A DNA stretch of 64,000 nucleotides from an uncultured Flavonifractor sp. (lineage in GTDB: Bacteria; Bacillota; Clostridia; Oscillospirales; Oscillospiraceae). How positions within the stretch are numbered: the stretch's first letter is position 1; each line of letters opens with the position of its first letter. Below, in pieces: positions 32,839-41,559 of the stretch. The stretch covers positions 1 through 64,000 of the forward strand of contig CAJUDT010000001.1 in NCBI GenBank assembly GCA_910585415.1. Direction: 5' to 3'. The notes below the pieces were generated by a model. The model had not been told where the DNA came from, searched no databases, and saw nothing but the letters and a program-made list of their open reading frames with translations. The translations under genes were made by a program, and so were the position numbers.

Positions 32839-33431
32839 CGTTCCGCCTGGGGCTTGAGAGCCTCAATGCGGCCCATCAAGTCCTCGGCAATGGCCCGGTA
32901 TTCCTCCGAGGTGCCCTTGCGCCCCGCTACCTTCGGGTAATAGGGTTCCCCAAAGACCACCGGTGTAAACCGGAACCAGTGCTTTTCCGCCGGGATATAG
33001 ATGGGAACGATGGGCGCCCCGGTCCGTACGGCCAGCATTGCCGCACCGGTCTTGGCATCCCCCATGTCCCCGTCCTGGTGGCGGGTGCCTTCCGGAAAGA
33101 GCAGCAGGTTTTCTCCATTTTTCAGGTAGGTCAGCGCAGTACGGATGGCCGTTACGTCGGATTTCCCCCGCTTTACCCCAAAGATGCCGCCCTTTTTCAA
33201 AATCCAGCCTAGAACGGGCCAGTGCATAACCTCATCCTTGGCCATTACATGGACCTGTCGGGAGAGACCCAGCGCAAAGGCCACAAAGAGCGGGTCGTTG
33301 AGCCGGGTGTGATTGGCGCAGTAGAGGGCGCCCCGGTCGGGCAGATTGTGCTTGTTCACCGCCTTGGTGGGCAGAAGGATGCGGAACACGGGCCATAGGA
33401 CCATGTACGCCAGCACGTAGACAAGATTCAT
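32835..33431 (-). CDS. plsC: 1-acyl-sn-glycerol-3-phosphate acyltransferase
   Basis: This 198-residue membrane-associated enzyme makes phosphatidic acid. An N-terminal hydrophobic segment (VYVLAYMVLWPVF) is followed by the catalytic NHTRLNDP (His-x4-Asp, near residues 40-47), GIFGVKRGKSD, and the substrate motif FPEGTRHQDG near 113. It overlaps cmk by 4 bp upstream and ispH-rpsA by 4 bp downstream. Confidence 0.92.
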   Translation of the reverse strand: MNLVYVLAYMVLWPVFRILLPTKAVNKHNLPDRGALYCANHTRLNDPLFVAFALGLSRQVHVMAKDEVMHWPVLGWILKKGGIFGVKRGKSDVTAIRTALTYLKNGENLLLFPEGTRHQDGDMGDAKTGAAMLAVRTGAPIVPIYIPAEKHWFRFTPVVFGEPYYPKVAGRKGTSEEYRAIAEDLMGRIEALKPQAER

Positions 33432-34105
33432 ACCTGTAATGTCTCCTTGATTATATCCAGCAGCAGCCGCAGGCTTTCCTCCAAGGTGAGGCCGGAGGTA
33501 TCCGCCCGCCGGGCGTCCTCCGCCTGACGCAGCGGGGCGGCGGCCCGGCCAGTGTCCCTGGCGTCCCGCTCCTTCACGTCCTGGAGCACGGAAGCAAAGC
33601 TGGCCTCCTGGCCCCGCTCCTTGAGCTCCGCATACCGCCGCTGGGCCCTGTCCTCCGGAGAGGCGGTGAGGAAAATTTTCACATCCGCCTGGGGGAGGAC
33701 CACGGTGCCGATGTCCCGTCCGTCCATAATGACGTCATGGGTCCGGGCCAGCTCCCGCTGGCGCTCCAGCAGGAAGGCCCGCACCTCCGGCAGGGCGGAC
33801 ACCTGGGAGGTGTATTGGGATACCGCATTCTGCCGGATGGCCTGGGTCACATCCTCCCCATTGAGGAACATATGCTGTACCCCGTCGTCCTCATACCGCA
33901 TCCCAATGTCCAGCTCATTCAGCAGCGGGAGCACCTGGGCGGCGTCGCTGGGGTCCCAGCCCCGGCGGAGCACCGCCAGACCGATGGTCCGGTAAATGGC
34001 CCCGGTGTCCACATAGAGAAATCCCAGCTCCTGGGCCAGCATCCGGGCCAGGGTGGATTTCCCCGCCCCGGAGGGGCCGTCAATGGCAATGCTTCGATAG
34101 CTCAT
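33428..34105 (-). CDS. cmk: Cytidylate kinase
   Basis: It phosphorylates CMP and dCMP. The 225-residue protein begins MSYRSIAIDGPSGAGKST with the P-loop at residues 9-18. YVDTGAIYRTIGLA is near 35, DGRDIGTVVLPQADVKIFL near 140, and the lid has RAQRRYAEL. The ATG at 34105 overlaps the upstream flavoprotein stop. Longer upstream starts would intrude into that gene. The order cmk-plsC-ispH-rpsA is typical of clostridia. Confidence 0.95.
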   Translation of the reverse strand: MSYRSIAIDGPSGAGKSTLARMLAQELGFLYVDTGAIYRTIGLAVLRRGWDPSDAAQVLPLLNELDIGMRYEDDGVQHMFLNGEDVTQAIRQNAVSQYTSQVSALPEVRAFLLERQRELARTHDVIMDGRDIGTVVLPQADVKIFLTASPEDRAQRRYAELKERGQEASFASVLQDVKERDARDTGRAAAPLRQAEDARRADTSGLTLEESLRLLLDIIKETLQV

Positions 34106-35373
34106 AGTCCTTCCGCTCCCCGGCAGTAGTGTGCGGCCCCCTCCCCGGCCGCCCGGCCGGTACACCAGGCAATCTGGAGGTTGAAGCCGCCGGTATAGGC
34201 GTCCGCGTCCAGGACCTCCCCGGCAAAAAAGACGCCGGGGACCTTTTTGGACTGCATGGTCTTAGGGTCCAGCTCCGAGAGCTTCACACCCCCGGCGGTG
34301 ATGATGGCTTCCTCCACCGGGCGGGGGCCCTTGATGGGGATGGCAAACCCCTTCAGAGCCGCCAGCAGCGCCATACGCTGGTCCTTCCGTATCTCATGGA
34401 CCTTGGTGTGCAAGGATACGCCCATCCACTGGACCATGACCGGTATGGCCGACCGGGGAACCAGAGCTCCCAGTGCGTTGGCACAGTCCTGATTGGACCG
34501 CTCTGCGAACTCCCGCAGCAGCCGGGCGTCCAGCTTCTTATCGTCCAGGGCGGGCTTCCAGTCGATGGAGGCGATATATCCGCCCTTGGTGAAATCCATA
34601 TGGGCGGAGGCTGACAGCGCCAGCGGGCCAGACAGGCCGAAATGGGTGAACAGCAGCTCCCCCTGCTCTCGGAAGATCTTCTTCCCCCTCTGGTCCCATA
34701 CCGTTAATCCCACGTTGCGCAGGGACAGCCCCTGCATTTGAACACACCAGGGGGATTCCGACTCCAAGGGCACCAGACTGCCCCTAGGCGGTATCACCGT
34801 ATGCCCCAGGGCCTCCGCCAGAGCGTACCCGTCCCCAGTGGAGCCGGTCAGAGGGTAGGACACGCCGCCGGTGGTGACAACGACCGCCCGGCAGGGATAC
34901 CACCCCCGCTCTCCCGCGACTCCGGTCAAGGTCTCCCCATCCCGCGCCAGAGAGAGAGCCCGGTCCTGAACGATGTGCACCCCCGCCCGCCGCAGGGCCC
35001 GAAGCAGGGCGTCGATGATATCCGCCGATTTATCGGAGCAGGGAAACACCCGATTGCCCCGTTCGGTTTTCAGCGGGACCCCCAGTTTCTCAAAGAACGC
35101 CTTGGTCCGCTCCGGCGGAAACCGGGTCATGGCGCTGATGAGGAAGCGGTTTCCTCGGGGAACATTTTGCAGGGCCTCCGCCGGAGTGCAGTCGTTGGTC
35201 ACGTTGCAGCGCCCCTTGCCGGTGATGTACAGCTTCCGGCCCAGCTTGGGGTTGCGCTCCAGCAGAGTCACCGCCGCCCCGGCCTCCGCCGCCGTATATG
35301 CGGCCATACAGCCGGCTGCGCCGCCGCCAATCACCACCACGTCCGGGGTGCGCCGCGCTCCGGACGCGCTCAC
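34102..35373 (-). CDS. BaiN/HI0933-like flavoprotein
   Basis: This 423-residue NAD(P)/FAD-dependent oxidoreductase has the dinucleotide motif VVVIGGGAAGCMAA near residues 12-25, GRKLYITGKGRCNVTN near 45-60 (family signature), TTGGVSYPLTGSTGDGY near 165, and a C-terminal GVFFAGEVLDADAYTGGFNLQIAW. Relatives include BaiN, proposed in bile-acid dehydroxylation, and the YhiN/HI0933 group of unknown role. The substrate here is unknown. Translation starts at GTG overlapping the regulator stop by 4 bp. Confidence 0.9.
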   Translation of the reverse strand: MSASGARRTPDVVVIGGGAAGCMAAYTAAEAGAAVTLLERNPKLGRKLYITGKGRCNVTNDCTPAEALQNVPRGNRFLISAMTRFPPERTKAFFEKLGVPLKTERGNRVFPCSDKSADIIDALLRALRRAGVHIVQDRALSLARDGETLTGVAGERGWYPCRAVVVTTGGVSYPLTGSTGDGYALAEALGHTVIPPRGSLVPLESESPWCVQMQGLSLRNVGLTVWDQRGKKIFREQGELLFTHFGLSGPLALSASAHMDFTKGGYIASIDWKPALDDKKLDARLLREFAERSNQDCANALGALVPRSAIPVMVQWMGVSLHTKVHEIRKDQRMALLAALKGFAIPIKGPRPVEEAIITAGGVKLSELDPKTMQSKKVPGVFFAGEVLDADAYTGGFNLQIAWCTGRAAGEGAAHYCRGAEGL

Positions 35374-36239
35374 AGGGGCCCCTCCACCTTCTCATAGACC
35401 TCATACTCATCCCACATCTGCTCCAGGGCGGCAAAGGTCTGGGAGAGGTCCTCGTTTTTCCTCCGTCCGATGGACACAATGAGGGCGTTCACCAGGCTCA
35501 AGGGAGCCACCAGAGAATCCACGAAGGAGGCCATATCGCTCTTGGCCAGCAGGGTCAGGGTGGCCGTGACCGTCAAGGGCGAGGTTTCGCTGTCGGTGAT
35601 GGCAATGGTCTCCGCGCCCCGATTCCGGGAAAACTCCATAGCCTTCACCGTCCGGCGGGAATACCGGGGGAAGCTCACCCCCAGAATCACGTCTCCCGGC
35701 CCGATGCGCAGGAGCTGTTCAAAAATCTCGCTGGTGGACGTGGCGCTGACCATGGTCACATTGTCAAAAATCAGGTTGAAGTAGAACCCCAGAAAGCTGG
35801 ACAGTGCGGCGGCGGAGCGGACGCCCAGAATATAGATGTGCCGGGCGGACACGATGGCGTCCACCGCCCCCTCGAACTGCTCCCGGTCAGTTTCCTCCAG
35901 GGTCATGCGGATTTTTTCGATGTCCGACTGCATGACAATGGAGAGAATATCCTGATTTCCAATGCGGTCGTTGGAAACCTCAATCCGCTGAACCGAGGTG
36001 AGCTTGCTGCGAATCATCTCCTGAAGGGCCTTCTGCATTGCGGGATACCCGTCGTATCCCAGCTCGGCGGCGAAGCGCACCACGGTGGACTCGCTGACGT
36101 TGACCGTCCGGCCCAGCTTGCTGGCCGTCATGAAGGCCGCCTTGTCGTATGATTCTAAAATGAACCGGGCAATGAGCTTCTGCCCCTTGGAAAAGCTCCC
36201 CATGCTTCCCTGGATAGCGGACAAAATATCCTTTGACAT
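35370..36239 (-). CDS. MurR/RpiR family transcriptional regulator
   Basis: The 289-residue regulator starts MSKDILSAIQGSMGSFSKG. The N-terminal HTH_6 includes TASKLGRTVNVSESTVVRFAAELGYDGYP (near residues 38-66). The C-terminal SIS sugar-phosphate domain includes IYILGVRSAAALSSFLGF and GDVILGVSFPRYSRRTV. ATG 36239 follows AGGAGG with a longish spacer. It heads a unit with the flavoprotein, cmk and plsC. The ligand and targets are unknown. Confidence 0.9.
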   Translation of the reverse strand: MSKDILSAIQGSMGSFSKGQKLIARFILESYDKAAFMTASKLGRTVNVSESTVVRFAAELGYDGYPAMQKALQEMIRSKLTSVQRIEVSNDRIGNQDILSIVMQSDIEKIRMTLEETDREQFEGAVDAIVSARHIYILGVRSAAALSSFLGFYFNLIFDNVTMVSATSTSEIFEQLLRIGPGDVILGVSFPRYSRRTVKAMEFSRNRGAETIAITDSETSPLTVTATLTLLAKSDMASFVDSLVAPLSLVNALIVSIGRRKNEDLSQTFAALEQMWDEYEVYEKVEGPL

Positions 36240-36391
36240 TGCTTTGGATGACCTCCTGTTCCCTGCCTGACGGCAGGCGCGGAGCCGCATCTGTCCGGCG
36301 GCTCCCTGGAAACTCAAGCTATATCATAGCCGGAATCCGTCCAAAAAGCAATCCCTTTTTGCAAGTAAATTTCTTTTTCCTGCAAAACGGC

Positions 36392-37090
36392 CTAGTCCCA
36401 CAGGCGGCGGACCTCGTCCTCCGTCAGCCTCCGCCAGCGCCCCGGGGGCAGCGCGCCCAGCTCCAAAGCGCCCTCCCGCACCCGCTTCAGGCGGCGGACT
36501 GTCAGCCCCGCCTGGGCGCACATTCGCCGGACCTGCCGCTTTTTTCCCTGGTGGATTACCACGGACAATACCCCCCGTTCCCCGTCAATGACGGCGATCC
36601 TGGCCGGGTGCAGGCACACCCCGTCCAGGGTCATGGGCGCCCGCAGGAGGGGCAGGGCGGCTTCCAGATCTCCGCTCACCCACACCCGGTACTCCTTCTC
36701 CACCTCATGGCTGGGGTGGAGCAGCCGCTGAGTCAGCGCACCGTCGTCGGTGAAGAGCAACAGCCCCTCCGAGTCCAGGTCCAGCCGCCCCACCGGCCAC
36801 ACCCGGGCTCCGCACCCGGCCACCAGCTCCGCCGCCGTCCGCCGGCCCCGCTCGTCGGAGAGGGTGGTCACATAGCCTCTGGGTTTGTGGAGCATCAGAT
36901 AGGTCCGCTCCCCCTTGGAGGCCAGCGGAATACCGTCCACCTGGATGTCATCCTGTTCCGTGTCGGCCTTGTCCCCCACCTGGGCCGTGCGGCCGTTGAC
37001 CGTCACCCGGCCGGCGGTCAAATATGCCTCCGCCCCCCGGCGGGAGGTAATCCCATGGGCCGAGAGCAGCTTTTGCAGGCGTTCCTCCAC
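36392..37090 (-). CDS. rluB: 23S rRNA pseudouridine synthase (RluB/RsuA family)
   Basis: The 232-residue enzyme has an N-terminal S4 domain (LQKLLSAHGITSRRGAEAYL) and the RsuA-type catalytic domain with the Asp in VGRLDLDSEGLLLFT near residue 100, then LTVRRLKRVREGALELGAL. I chose GTG 37090 with AAAGGTGG upstream. The TTG at 37189 would overlap dacF. RluB is favoured by the S4 domain and clostridial placement beside dacF and scpB, but RsuA is not fully excluded. Confidence 0.9.
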   Translation of the reverse strand: MEERLQKLLSAHGITSRRGAEAYLTAGRVTVNGRTAQVGDKADTEQDDIQVDGIPLASKGERTYLMLHKPRGYVTTLSDERGRRTAAELVAGCGARVWPVGRLDLDSEGLLLFTDDGALTQRLLHPSHEVEKEYRVWVSGDLEAALPLLRAPMTLDGVCLHPARIAVIDGERGVLSVVIHQGKKRQVRRMCAQAGLTVRRLKRVREGALELGALPPGRWRRLTEDEVRRLWD

Positions 37091-37161
37091 CCGCTTCGCC
37101 CACCTTTCTCCTATGTAGTCTCCAGCGGACGGTCTCCAGCCGGAAACCGTCCGCCCTTGCG

Positions 37162-38253
37162 CTAAAACAGATGCAAAAATCGATCCCAAAGCCCCTCATC
37201 GCCCGCCGAATCCACGTGGGCGGAGGCGGCATAGACCAACGCCGTCTCCCCGATGGGCTGGTCTCCCAGATAGAACACCATGCGCCCGGCTTCCTCCCCC
37301 GCCTGGACGGGGGCTTTCACAGAGTTCGGTAAAAGAATTTCCGCCCGAACCTGCTCCCCCTCCGCCAGAGGGTAGTATACATCCGAGGCGGTGCGCACCG
37401 GCACGAAACGGCACAGGCTTCCAGTCACCGGCACCGGCTGGACCTCCCGCCCCGCCAGGGCCAGGACACTGCGGCGGTATGACGCGAAGCCGTAGTCAAA
37501 CAGGGCGGCGTGGTCCTTCCAGTCATCCCGGTCGTTGAGGGTGACAGCAATGAGCCGCTGCCCCTCCCGCTGGGCGCAGGACACCAGGGTGCGCCCAGCC
37601 TTCTCCGTATAGCCGGTTTTCATGCCGACACAGCCCTCATACCGCCATAAAAGTTTGTTGTGGTTGGTAAAGCTCCGCCCGGCGATGGTGATGCTCCTGG
37701 TGCCCACAATGCGGGCCAGGGCCTCCTGTTCCATACACACACAGGCCAGCTTGGCCATATCGGCGGCGGTGGAGTAGTGCTCCGGGTCATTGAGGCCGTT
37801 GGGGTTGGCAAAATGGGTGTTCACCATCCCCAGCTCCGCCGCCCGGCGGTTCATCTGTTCCACAAATGCCTCCACGTCCCCGGCACAGTGGCCCGCCACC
37901 GCCAGAGCGGCGTCGTTGCCCGAGGCCAGCATCAGGCCGTACAGCAGCGCCTCCAGGGTCACCTTCTCCCCAGGGCGCAGGTACATGGAGGACCCCTCCG
38001 CCCCGCACCACTCCGGCCGGATGGTCACCGTCTCCGACAAATCCGGGCAGTGCTCTACCGCAAGGAGGGCGGTCATCAGCTTCGTAATGCTGGCAATCAG
38101 CCGCCGTTCCTCCGGGTTTTGGGCATAGAGCACCCGCCCAGTCTCTCCGTCCACCAGAATGGCCGAGGAGGCCGAGGTGCTCACCGCCGCCGCTCCGGGG
38201 AGGCCCCCCACTATCAGCAGCAGGGCAAGAAGAGCCGCTAACATCCGCTTCAT
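37162..38253 (-). CDS. dacF: D-alanyl-D-alanine carboxypeptidase
   Basis: This 363-residue penicillin-binding protein trims peptidoglycan stem peptides. A Sec signal peptide (MKRMLAALLALLLIVGGLPGAAA) precedes the active-site serine in SITKLM near residues 55-60, the SGN triad near 112, and KTG in GMKTGYTEKAG near 215. A C-terminal beta domain follows. GAGGTGAT precedes the ATG. DacF-type enzymes act in the sporulation cortex, matching the nearby ytfJ. A purely vegetative DacA role cannot be excluded. Confidence 0.92.
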   Translation of the reverse strand: MKRMLAALLALLLIVGGLPGAAAVSTSASSAILVDGETGRVLYAQNPEERRLIASITKLMTALLAVEHCPDLSETVTIRPEWCGAEGSSMYLRPGEKVTLEALLYGLMLASGNDAALAVAGHCAGDVEAFVEQMNRRAAELGMVNTHFANPNGLNDPEHYSTAADMAKLACVCMEQEALARIVGTRSITIAGRSFTNHNKLLWRYEGCVGMKTGYTEKAGRTLVSCAQREGQRLIAVTLNDRDDWKDHAALFDYGFASYRRSVLALAGREVQPVPVTGSLCRFVPVRTASDVYYPLAEGEQVRAEILLPNSVKAPVQAGEEAGRMVFYLGDQPIGETALVYAASAHVDSAGDEGLWDRFLHLF

Positions 38254-38295
38254 ACAAGCATCACCTCAAGATATCAGATGAGGCTAGTATGGGAG

Positions 38296-38700
38296 TTACA
38301 GGGTATCTTTATCCTTCTCGGTCTGCTTTTCAATGATGCCGGTCACCTTGTCCAGTACATCGGGCACCATGTCCACCACCCGGTCCACAGCGCTGCCGGG
38401 ATGGGGGGCCACGGGGAGCAGGCGCACCGTGCCGTCCTTGACAATCAAAAAGGCCACCGGAGCCAGGCTCATGCCCGCGCCGCTGCCGCCGCCGAAGGAG
38501 TTCATCCCCTCCGGCTTCTGGTTCTTGGAGGCGAAGTCGCTGCCCCCGGAGGCGAAGCCCACCGTCAGACGGGAGATGGGGATAATGGAAACCCCGTCCG
38601 CCTCGATGGGTTGTCCAATGATGGTGTTCACGTCCGCGATTTCACGGATTTTCTGCATGGTGCTGGTCATCAAATCTCCAATGGGATGCTGCTTTTCCAT
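38296..38700 (-). CDS. ytfJ: Sporulation protein YtfJ/GerW
   Basis: The 134-residue protein has the GerW/YtfJ pattern: MQKIREIADVNTIIGQPI, GVSIIPISRLTVGFASGGSDF and SFGGGSGAGMSLAPVAFLIV with a glycine-rich centre. It is a spore component linked to germination in Bacillus (GerW). It is coupled to the DUF2953 gene upstream, 3 bp apart, a conserved pairing. GAGG precedes the ATG. Confidence 0.93.
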   Translation of the reverse strand: MEKQHPIGDLMTSTMQKIREIADVNTIIGQPIEADGVSIIPISRLTVGFASGGSDFASKNQKPEGMNSFGGGSGAGMSLAPVAFLIVKDGTVRLLPVAPHPGSAVDRVVDMVPDVLDKVTGIIEKQTEKDKDTL

Positions 38701-38703
38701 AGC

Positions 38704-39357
38704 TTAAACCGCCTCTTTCTGCGTCTTGTGTTGGGCGGGGGTCCGGGTCTGCCGTTTTGCCCGGACCGCCCGCTGATGGGCTCGTAATATACTCAGGGCC
38801 CGCAGGGCCAGATGGACACCCAGGCTGACCGCCTGCCCGATGGTCAGGGTGGCCGCCGCCTGGAGCCAGACCGTGGGGGCCTGGAGGTCAAAATTCACGG
38901 CTGTGCGCAGCCGGTAGTCCTTTACCTTGAAATTCTGCTCCACCGGCGGCCAGAGCATACCAAGAATTGCATTGGCTCCGCCGAAGGAGAGAGCCGCCAT
39001 TGCCGGGTCGGAGGCCCCCATGGTCAGGTCCAGGTAAAAGGTGTCGATGCGGATGGTCCGCCGCACCCGGCCCGCCGCGTCGGCCACCAGGGGAAGAAAC
39101 TCTTTCACCAGGGACAGTGCCCCGCCGATGTCCGGGGGACCCGGCTTTTGCTCATCCGTGGGAGTCGGCTTGGGCTTTTGCTTTTTTTCGGCGGGCTTCT
39201 TTCTGGGCTTCCCGGGAACCACGGTAAACCGGAAGGGACCCAGTTTGATTTTGACGGTCACACCGGACTGTCCATACTCCACCCATGCGCCGAAGCGCAC
39301 CAGGGACAGCAGGAACAGGACCAGAACCACCGCGCCGGTAATCTTCAGGGCTGTCAC
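38704..39357 (-). CDS. DUF2953 domain protein
   Basis: The 217-residue protein has one N-terminal transmembrane helix (LKITGAVVLVLFLLSLVRF), a Lys/Pro-rich linker (KPRKKPAEKKQKPKPTPTDE, residues 53-72), and a DUF2953 domain with IRIDTFYLDLTMGASDPAMAAL. A second hydrophobic region follows near 170. DUF2953 genes usually accompany ytfJ, so a sporulation-associated envelope role is likely. It starts with GTG near the scpB stop. Confidence 0.85.
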   Translation of the reverse strand: MTALKITGAVVLVLFLLSLVRFGAWVEYGQSGVTVKIKLGPFRFTVVPGKPRKKPAEKKQKPKPTPTDEQKPGPPDIGGALSLVKEFLPLVADAAGRVRRTIRIDTFYLDLTMGASDPAMAALSFGGANAILGMLWPPVEQNFKVKDYRLRTAVNFDLQAPTVWLQAAATLTIGQAVSLGVHLALRALSILRAHQRAVRAKRQTRTPAQHKTQKEAV

Positions 39358-39363
39358 CGCCGG

Positions 39364-40020
39364 TCACTCCTCCCCTGCCGCCTCCGCCCGGGCCAGTGCT
39401 TCCGCGGCCTGGGCGGGCGCTTCATCCGTCGGCGGCTTGTCCTCCCCCTGGGCCTGGAGGCGCTCCATAGCCGCCTGCATCTCCATGGTAAACTGCCCAT
39501 CCTCGGGACTGGAGTTGGGCAGCTCGGGCAGTTCCTCCAGACTGGACAGGCCAAAGGAACGCAGGAAATTCTGCGTGGTCCGGTACTGAATGGGCCTTCC
39601 CGGCACCGCCAGACGGCCGCATTCCTCAATGAGCTCCCGCTCCAGCAGCAGGCCCACGGTGTAGGCGCTGTCCACCCCGCGCACCTGGTCCACATAGGCC
39701 CGCGTGGCCGGCTGGTAATAGGCAATGATGGCCAGCACCTCCAAAGCGGGCTGGCTCAGGCGGGCGGGCTTGCGGCTCTCAAAGGCCCGGCGGATGGTGC
39801 CGGCGTACTCCGGCGCGGAGCAGAGCTGATAGCTGGAATCCATGCGCACCAGACGCAATCCCCGGCGCTCATAGCTGTAGTAGTCGGCCAGCCGCTGGCA
39901 CACCGCGTCGGCGGTGGAGCGGTCGATTTCCAGCGCCAGACAGAGGCGCTCCACCCCCACCGGCTCCCCGGCGGCAAACAGGATGCCCTCAATGGCCGAC
40001 TCAATTTCCTTCAATTCCAT
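39364..40020 (-). CDS. scpB: Segregation and condensation protein B
   Basis: ScpB is the kite subunit of the SMC-ScpAB condensin. The 218 residues contain two winged helices: ESAIEGILFAAGEPVG at the start and SQPALEVLAIIAYYQPATRAYVDQVRGV near residues 84-111, ending GLLLERELIEECGR. The C-terminal 50 residues are acidic and Ala/Glu-rich. It lies 3 bp after scpA. Confidence 0.96.
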   Translation of the reverse strand: MELKEIESAIEGILFAAGEPVGVERLCLALEIDRSTADAVCQRLADYYSYERRGLRLVRMDSSYQLCSAPEYAGTIRRAFESRKPARLSQPALEVLAIIAYYQPATRAYVDQVRGVDSAYTVGLLLERELIEECGRLAVPGRPIQYRTTQNFLRSFGLSSLEELPELPNSSPEDGQFTMEMQAAMERLQAQGEDKPPTDEAPAQAAEALARAEAAGEE

Positions 40021-40023
40021 CGT

Positions 40024-40845
40024 CTATCCTCCCTCCGCCCCGTCAAATCCGTCCGTAGAGAAGGAGAGCTCCCCCGCCTCGCCGGTGCAGGTAACGGTAC
40101 AGTCGCTCTCCGTACCCGCCAGCCGGAGCCGCCGGGCCCGGCAGAGCTCCAGCACGGCGATAAAGGTGGCCACCACCTCGGAACGGCTGCGGTTGCCCCG
40201 GAACAGGGCCCGGAACCGGGTCACTCCGAACTCCATCAAGCGCTGCAAAATCTCATTGGCCTTGTCGGCCACCGGATAGGGCTCCCGGCCCACAATGCCC
40301 TCGAAGGCCGCCATAGGGGGCGGCAGGCGGTGGTCCGCCCGCTCCAGCACTGACAGAAGAGCCCGCAACAAATCCCCTTTCTTGTGGGCATAGCGGTACG
40401 TCTTTTGCATCGGCAGGGCCTCCGGCCCGCGGGTCAGGTAGTCCCGCCCGATGGCAAAGCGGTCGGACAGCTGGGGCACCACCGCCTTGATTTTGGCAAA
40501 GCTCTCATGGCGCTGGTGTTCCTCCAGGGAGGCAATCAGCTGTTCCATTTCGGATAGGGCCTCCTCGTCGTGAATCGACAGGAGCATCCGGGTCTTGATA
40601 TACACCAGATGAGCCGCCATAGTGACAAACTCGCTGGCTACCTCCAGGTCCAGTTCCTTGCGCTGGTCCATCCAGGCCAGATACTGGTCCAGAATGAGGG
40701 AGATTTGTATGTCCTTAATCTCCATTTTATTTTTGGACAGCAGATGAAGGATTAAGTCCAGAGGACCGTTAAAATCCTCCATGTCCGCGTCCCGGACCTT
40801 GACCACCTTTTCCAGGTGAAAAATCGGCGTCTCGATGGGGCTCAC
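40024..40845 (-). CDS. scpA: Segregation and condensation protein A
   Basis: ScpA is the kleisin that links SMC heads. The 273-residue product has the N-terminal FNGPLDLILHLLSKNKMEIKD block, QYLAWMDQRKELDLEVASEF and the C-terminal winged helix. The only standard start in front of the conserved region is GTG 40845, but it lies inside the AGGTGAG ribosome-like site. The codon ideally spaced from that site is ATC (40836-40834) followed by GAG ACG CCG. The true start is therefore uncertain. The protein itself is secure. Confidence 0.93.
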   Translation of the reverse strand: MSPIETPIFHLEKVVKVRDADMEDFNGPLDLILHLLSKNKMEIKDIQISLILDQYLAWMDQRKELDLEVASEFVTMAAHLVYIKTRMLLSIHDEEALSEMEQLIASLEEHQRHESFAKIKAVVPQLSDRFAIGRDYLTRGPEALPMQKTYRYAHKKGDLLRALLSVLERADHRLPPPMAAFEGIVGREPYPVADKANEILQRLMEFGVTRFRALFRGNRSRSEVVATFIAVLELCRARRLRLAGTESDCTVTCTGEAGELSFSTDGFDGAEGG

Positions 40846-40846
40846 C

Positions 40847-41557
40847 TCAAACCAGATTCAAAATAGCGGATACATCCTGCACCGCCAGCAGCCAATCCAG
40901 GGGCATTCCGGTGATAAAGCAGAAGCCCTGGAGCACATGGAGCATCAAAAAGGACAGGGGCCGCTGAAACACACCCAGAAAGGTCAGCAGAATCAGCACA
41001 CCCATGACGTACTTCTCATAGCGCAGAATGGTGAAGTACGCCTTGTCCGGCAGAAGGGCATATAACACCTTGGAGCCGTCCAGCGGGGAAATGGGAATCA
41101 GATTGAACAGCCCCAGGCCCACACTGAGTATCGCCACATTGGAGCCAAAGCACAACGCCACCAGGGTTACCCGGCTGAAGGGTGCCAAGTGCCACACCAG
41201 GGACGACGCCCCCACCGCCAGAAGGGCCAGCACAAAATTGGACACCGGCCCCGCCAGGGCGGTCAGGGCCATCCCCTGTCTGGGGCGCTTGAAGTAGCGG
41301 GCGTCCACCGGCACCGGCTTGGCCCAGCCCACCTTGACCACCACCAGCATCACCAGCCCCACCAAATCCAGGTGCTTGATGGGATTGAGGCTCAGGCGTC
41401 CGGCATTCTTGGCGGTAGGGTCCCCCAGGCGGTAGGCCGCAAGGCCGTGGGAGAGCTCGTGAATGGTGATGCAGAACAGAGCCGACGCAGCGCTGACCAG
41501 CAGGGTCAGCAGGCCCCACCAGTCCATATTTCCCAAAAAATCCGTTGCAGAGCCCAC
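40847..41557 (-). CDS. Site-2 protease (M50) family protein
   Basis: The 236-residue membrane protease has the zinc motif HELSH near residue 33 (ITIHELSHGLAAYRLGD) and the second metal motif NLIPISPLDGSKVL near 157, with about five membrane segments. These rhomboid-like Zn proteases (YwhC group) are often next to scpAB. The substrate is unknown. The start is GTG beside the phosphatase stop. A downstream ATG at 41527 is an alternative. Confidence 0.9.
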   Translation of the reverse strand: MGSATDFLGNMDWWGLLTLLVSAASALFCITIHELSHGLAAYRLGDPTAKNAGRLSLNPIKHLDLVGLVMLVVVKVGWAKPVPVDARYFKRPRQGMALTALAGPVSNFVLALLAVGASSLVWHLAPFSRVTLVALCFGSNVAILSVGLGLFNLIPISPLDGSKVLYALLPDKAYFTILRYEKYVMGVLILLTFLGVFQRPLSFLMLHVLQGFCFITGMPLDWLLAVQDVSAILNLV

Positions 41558-41559
41558 GC

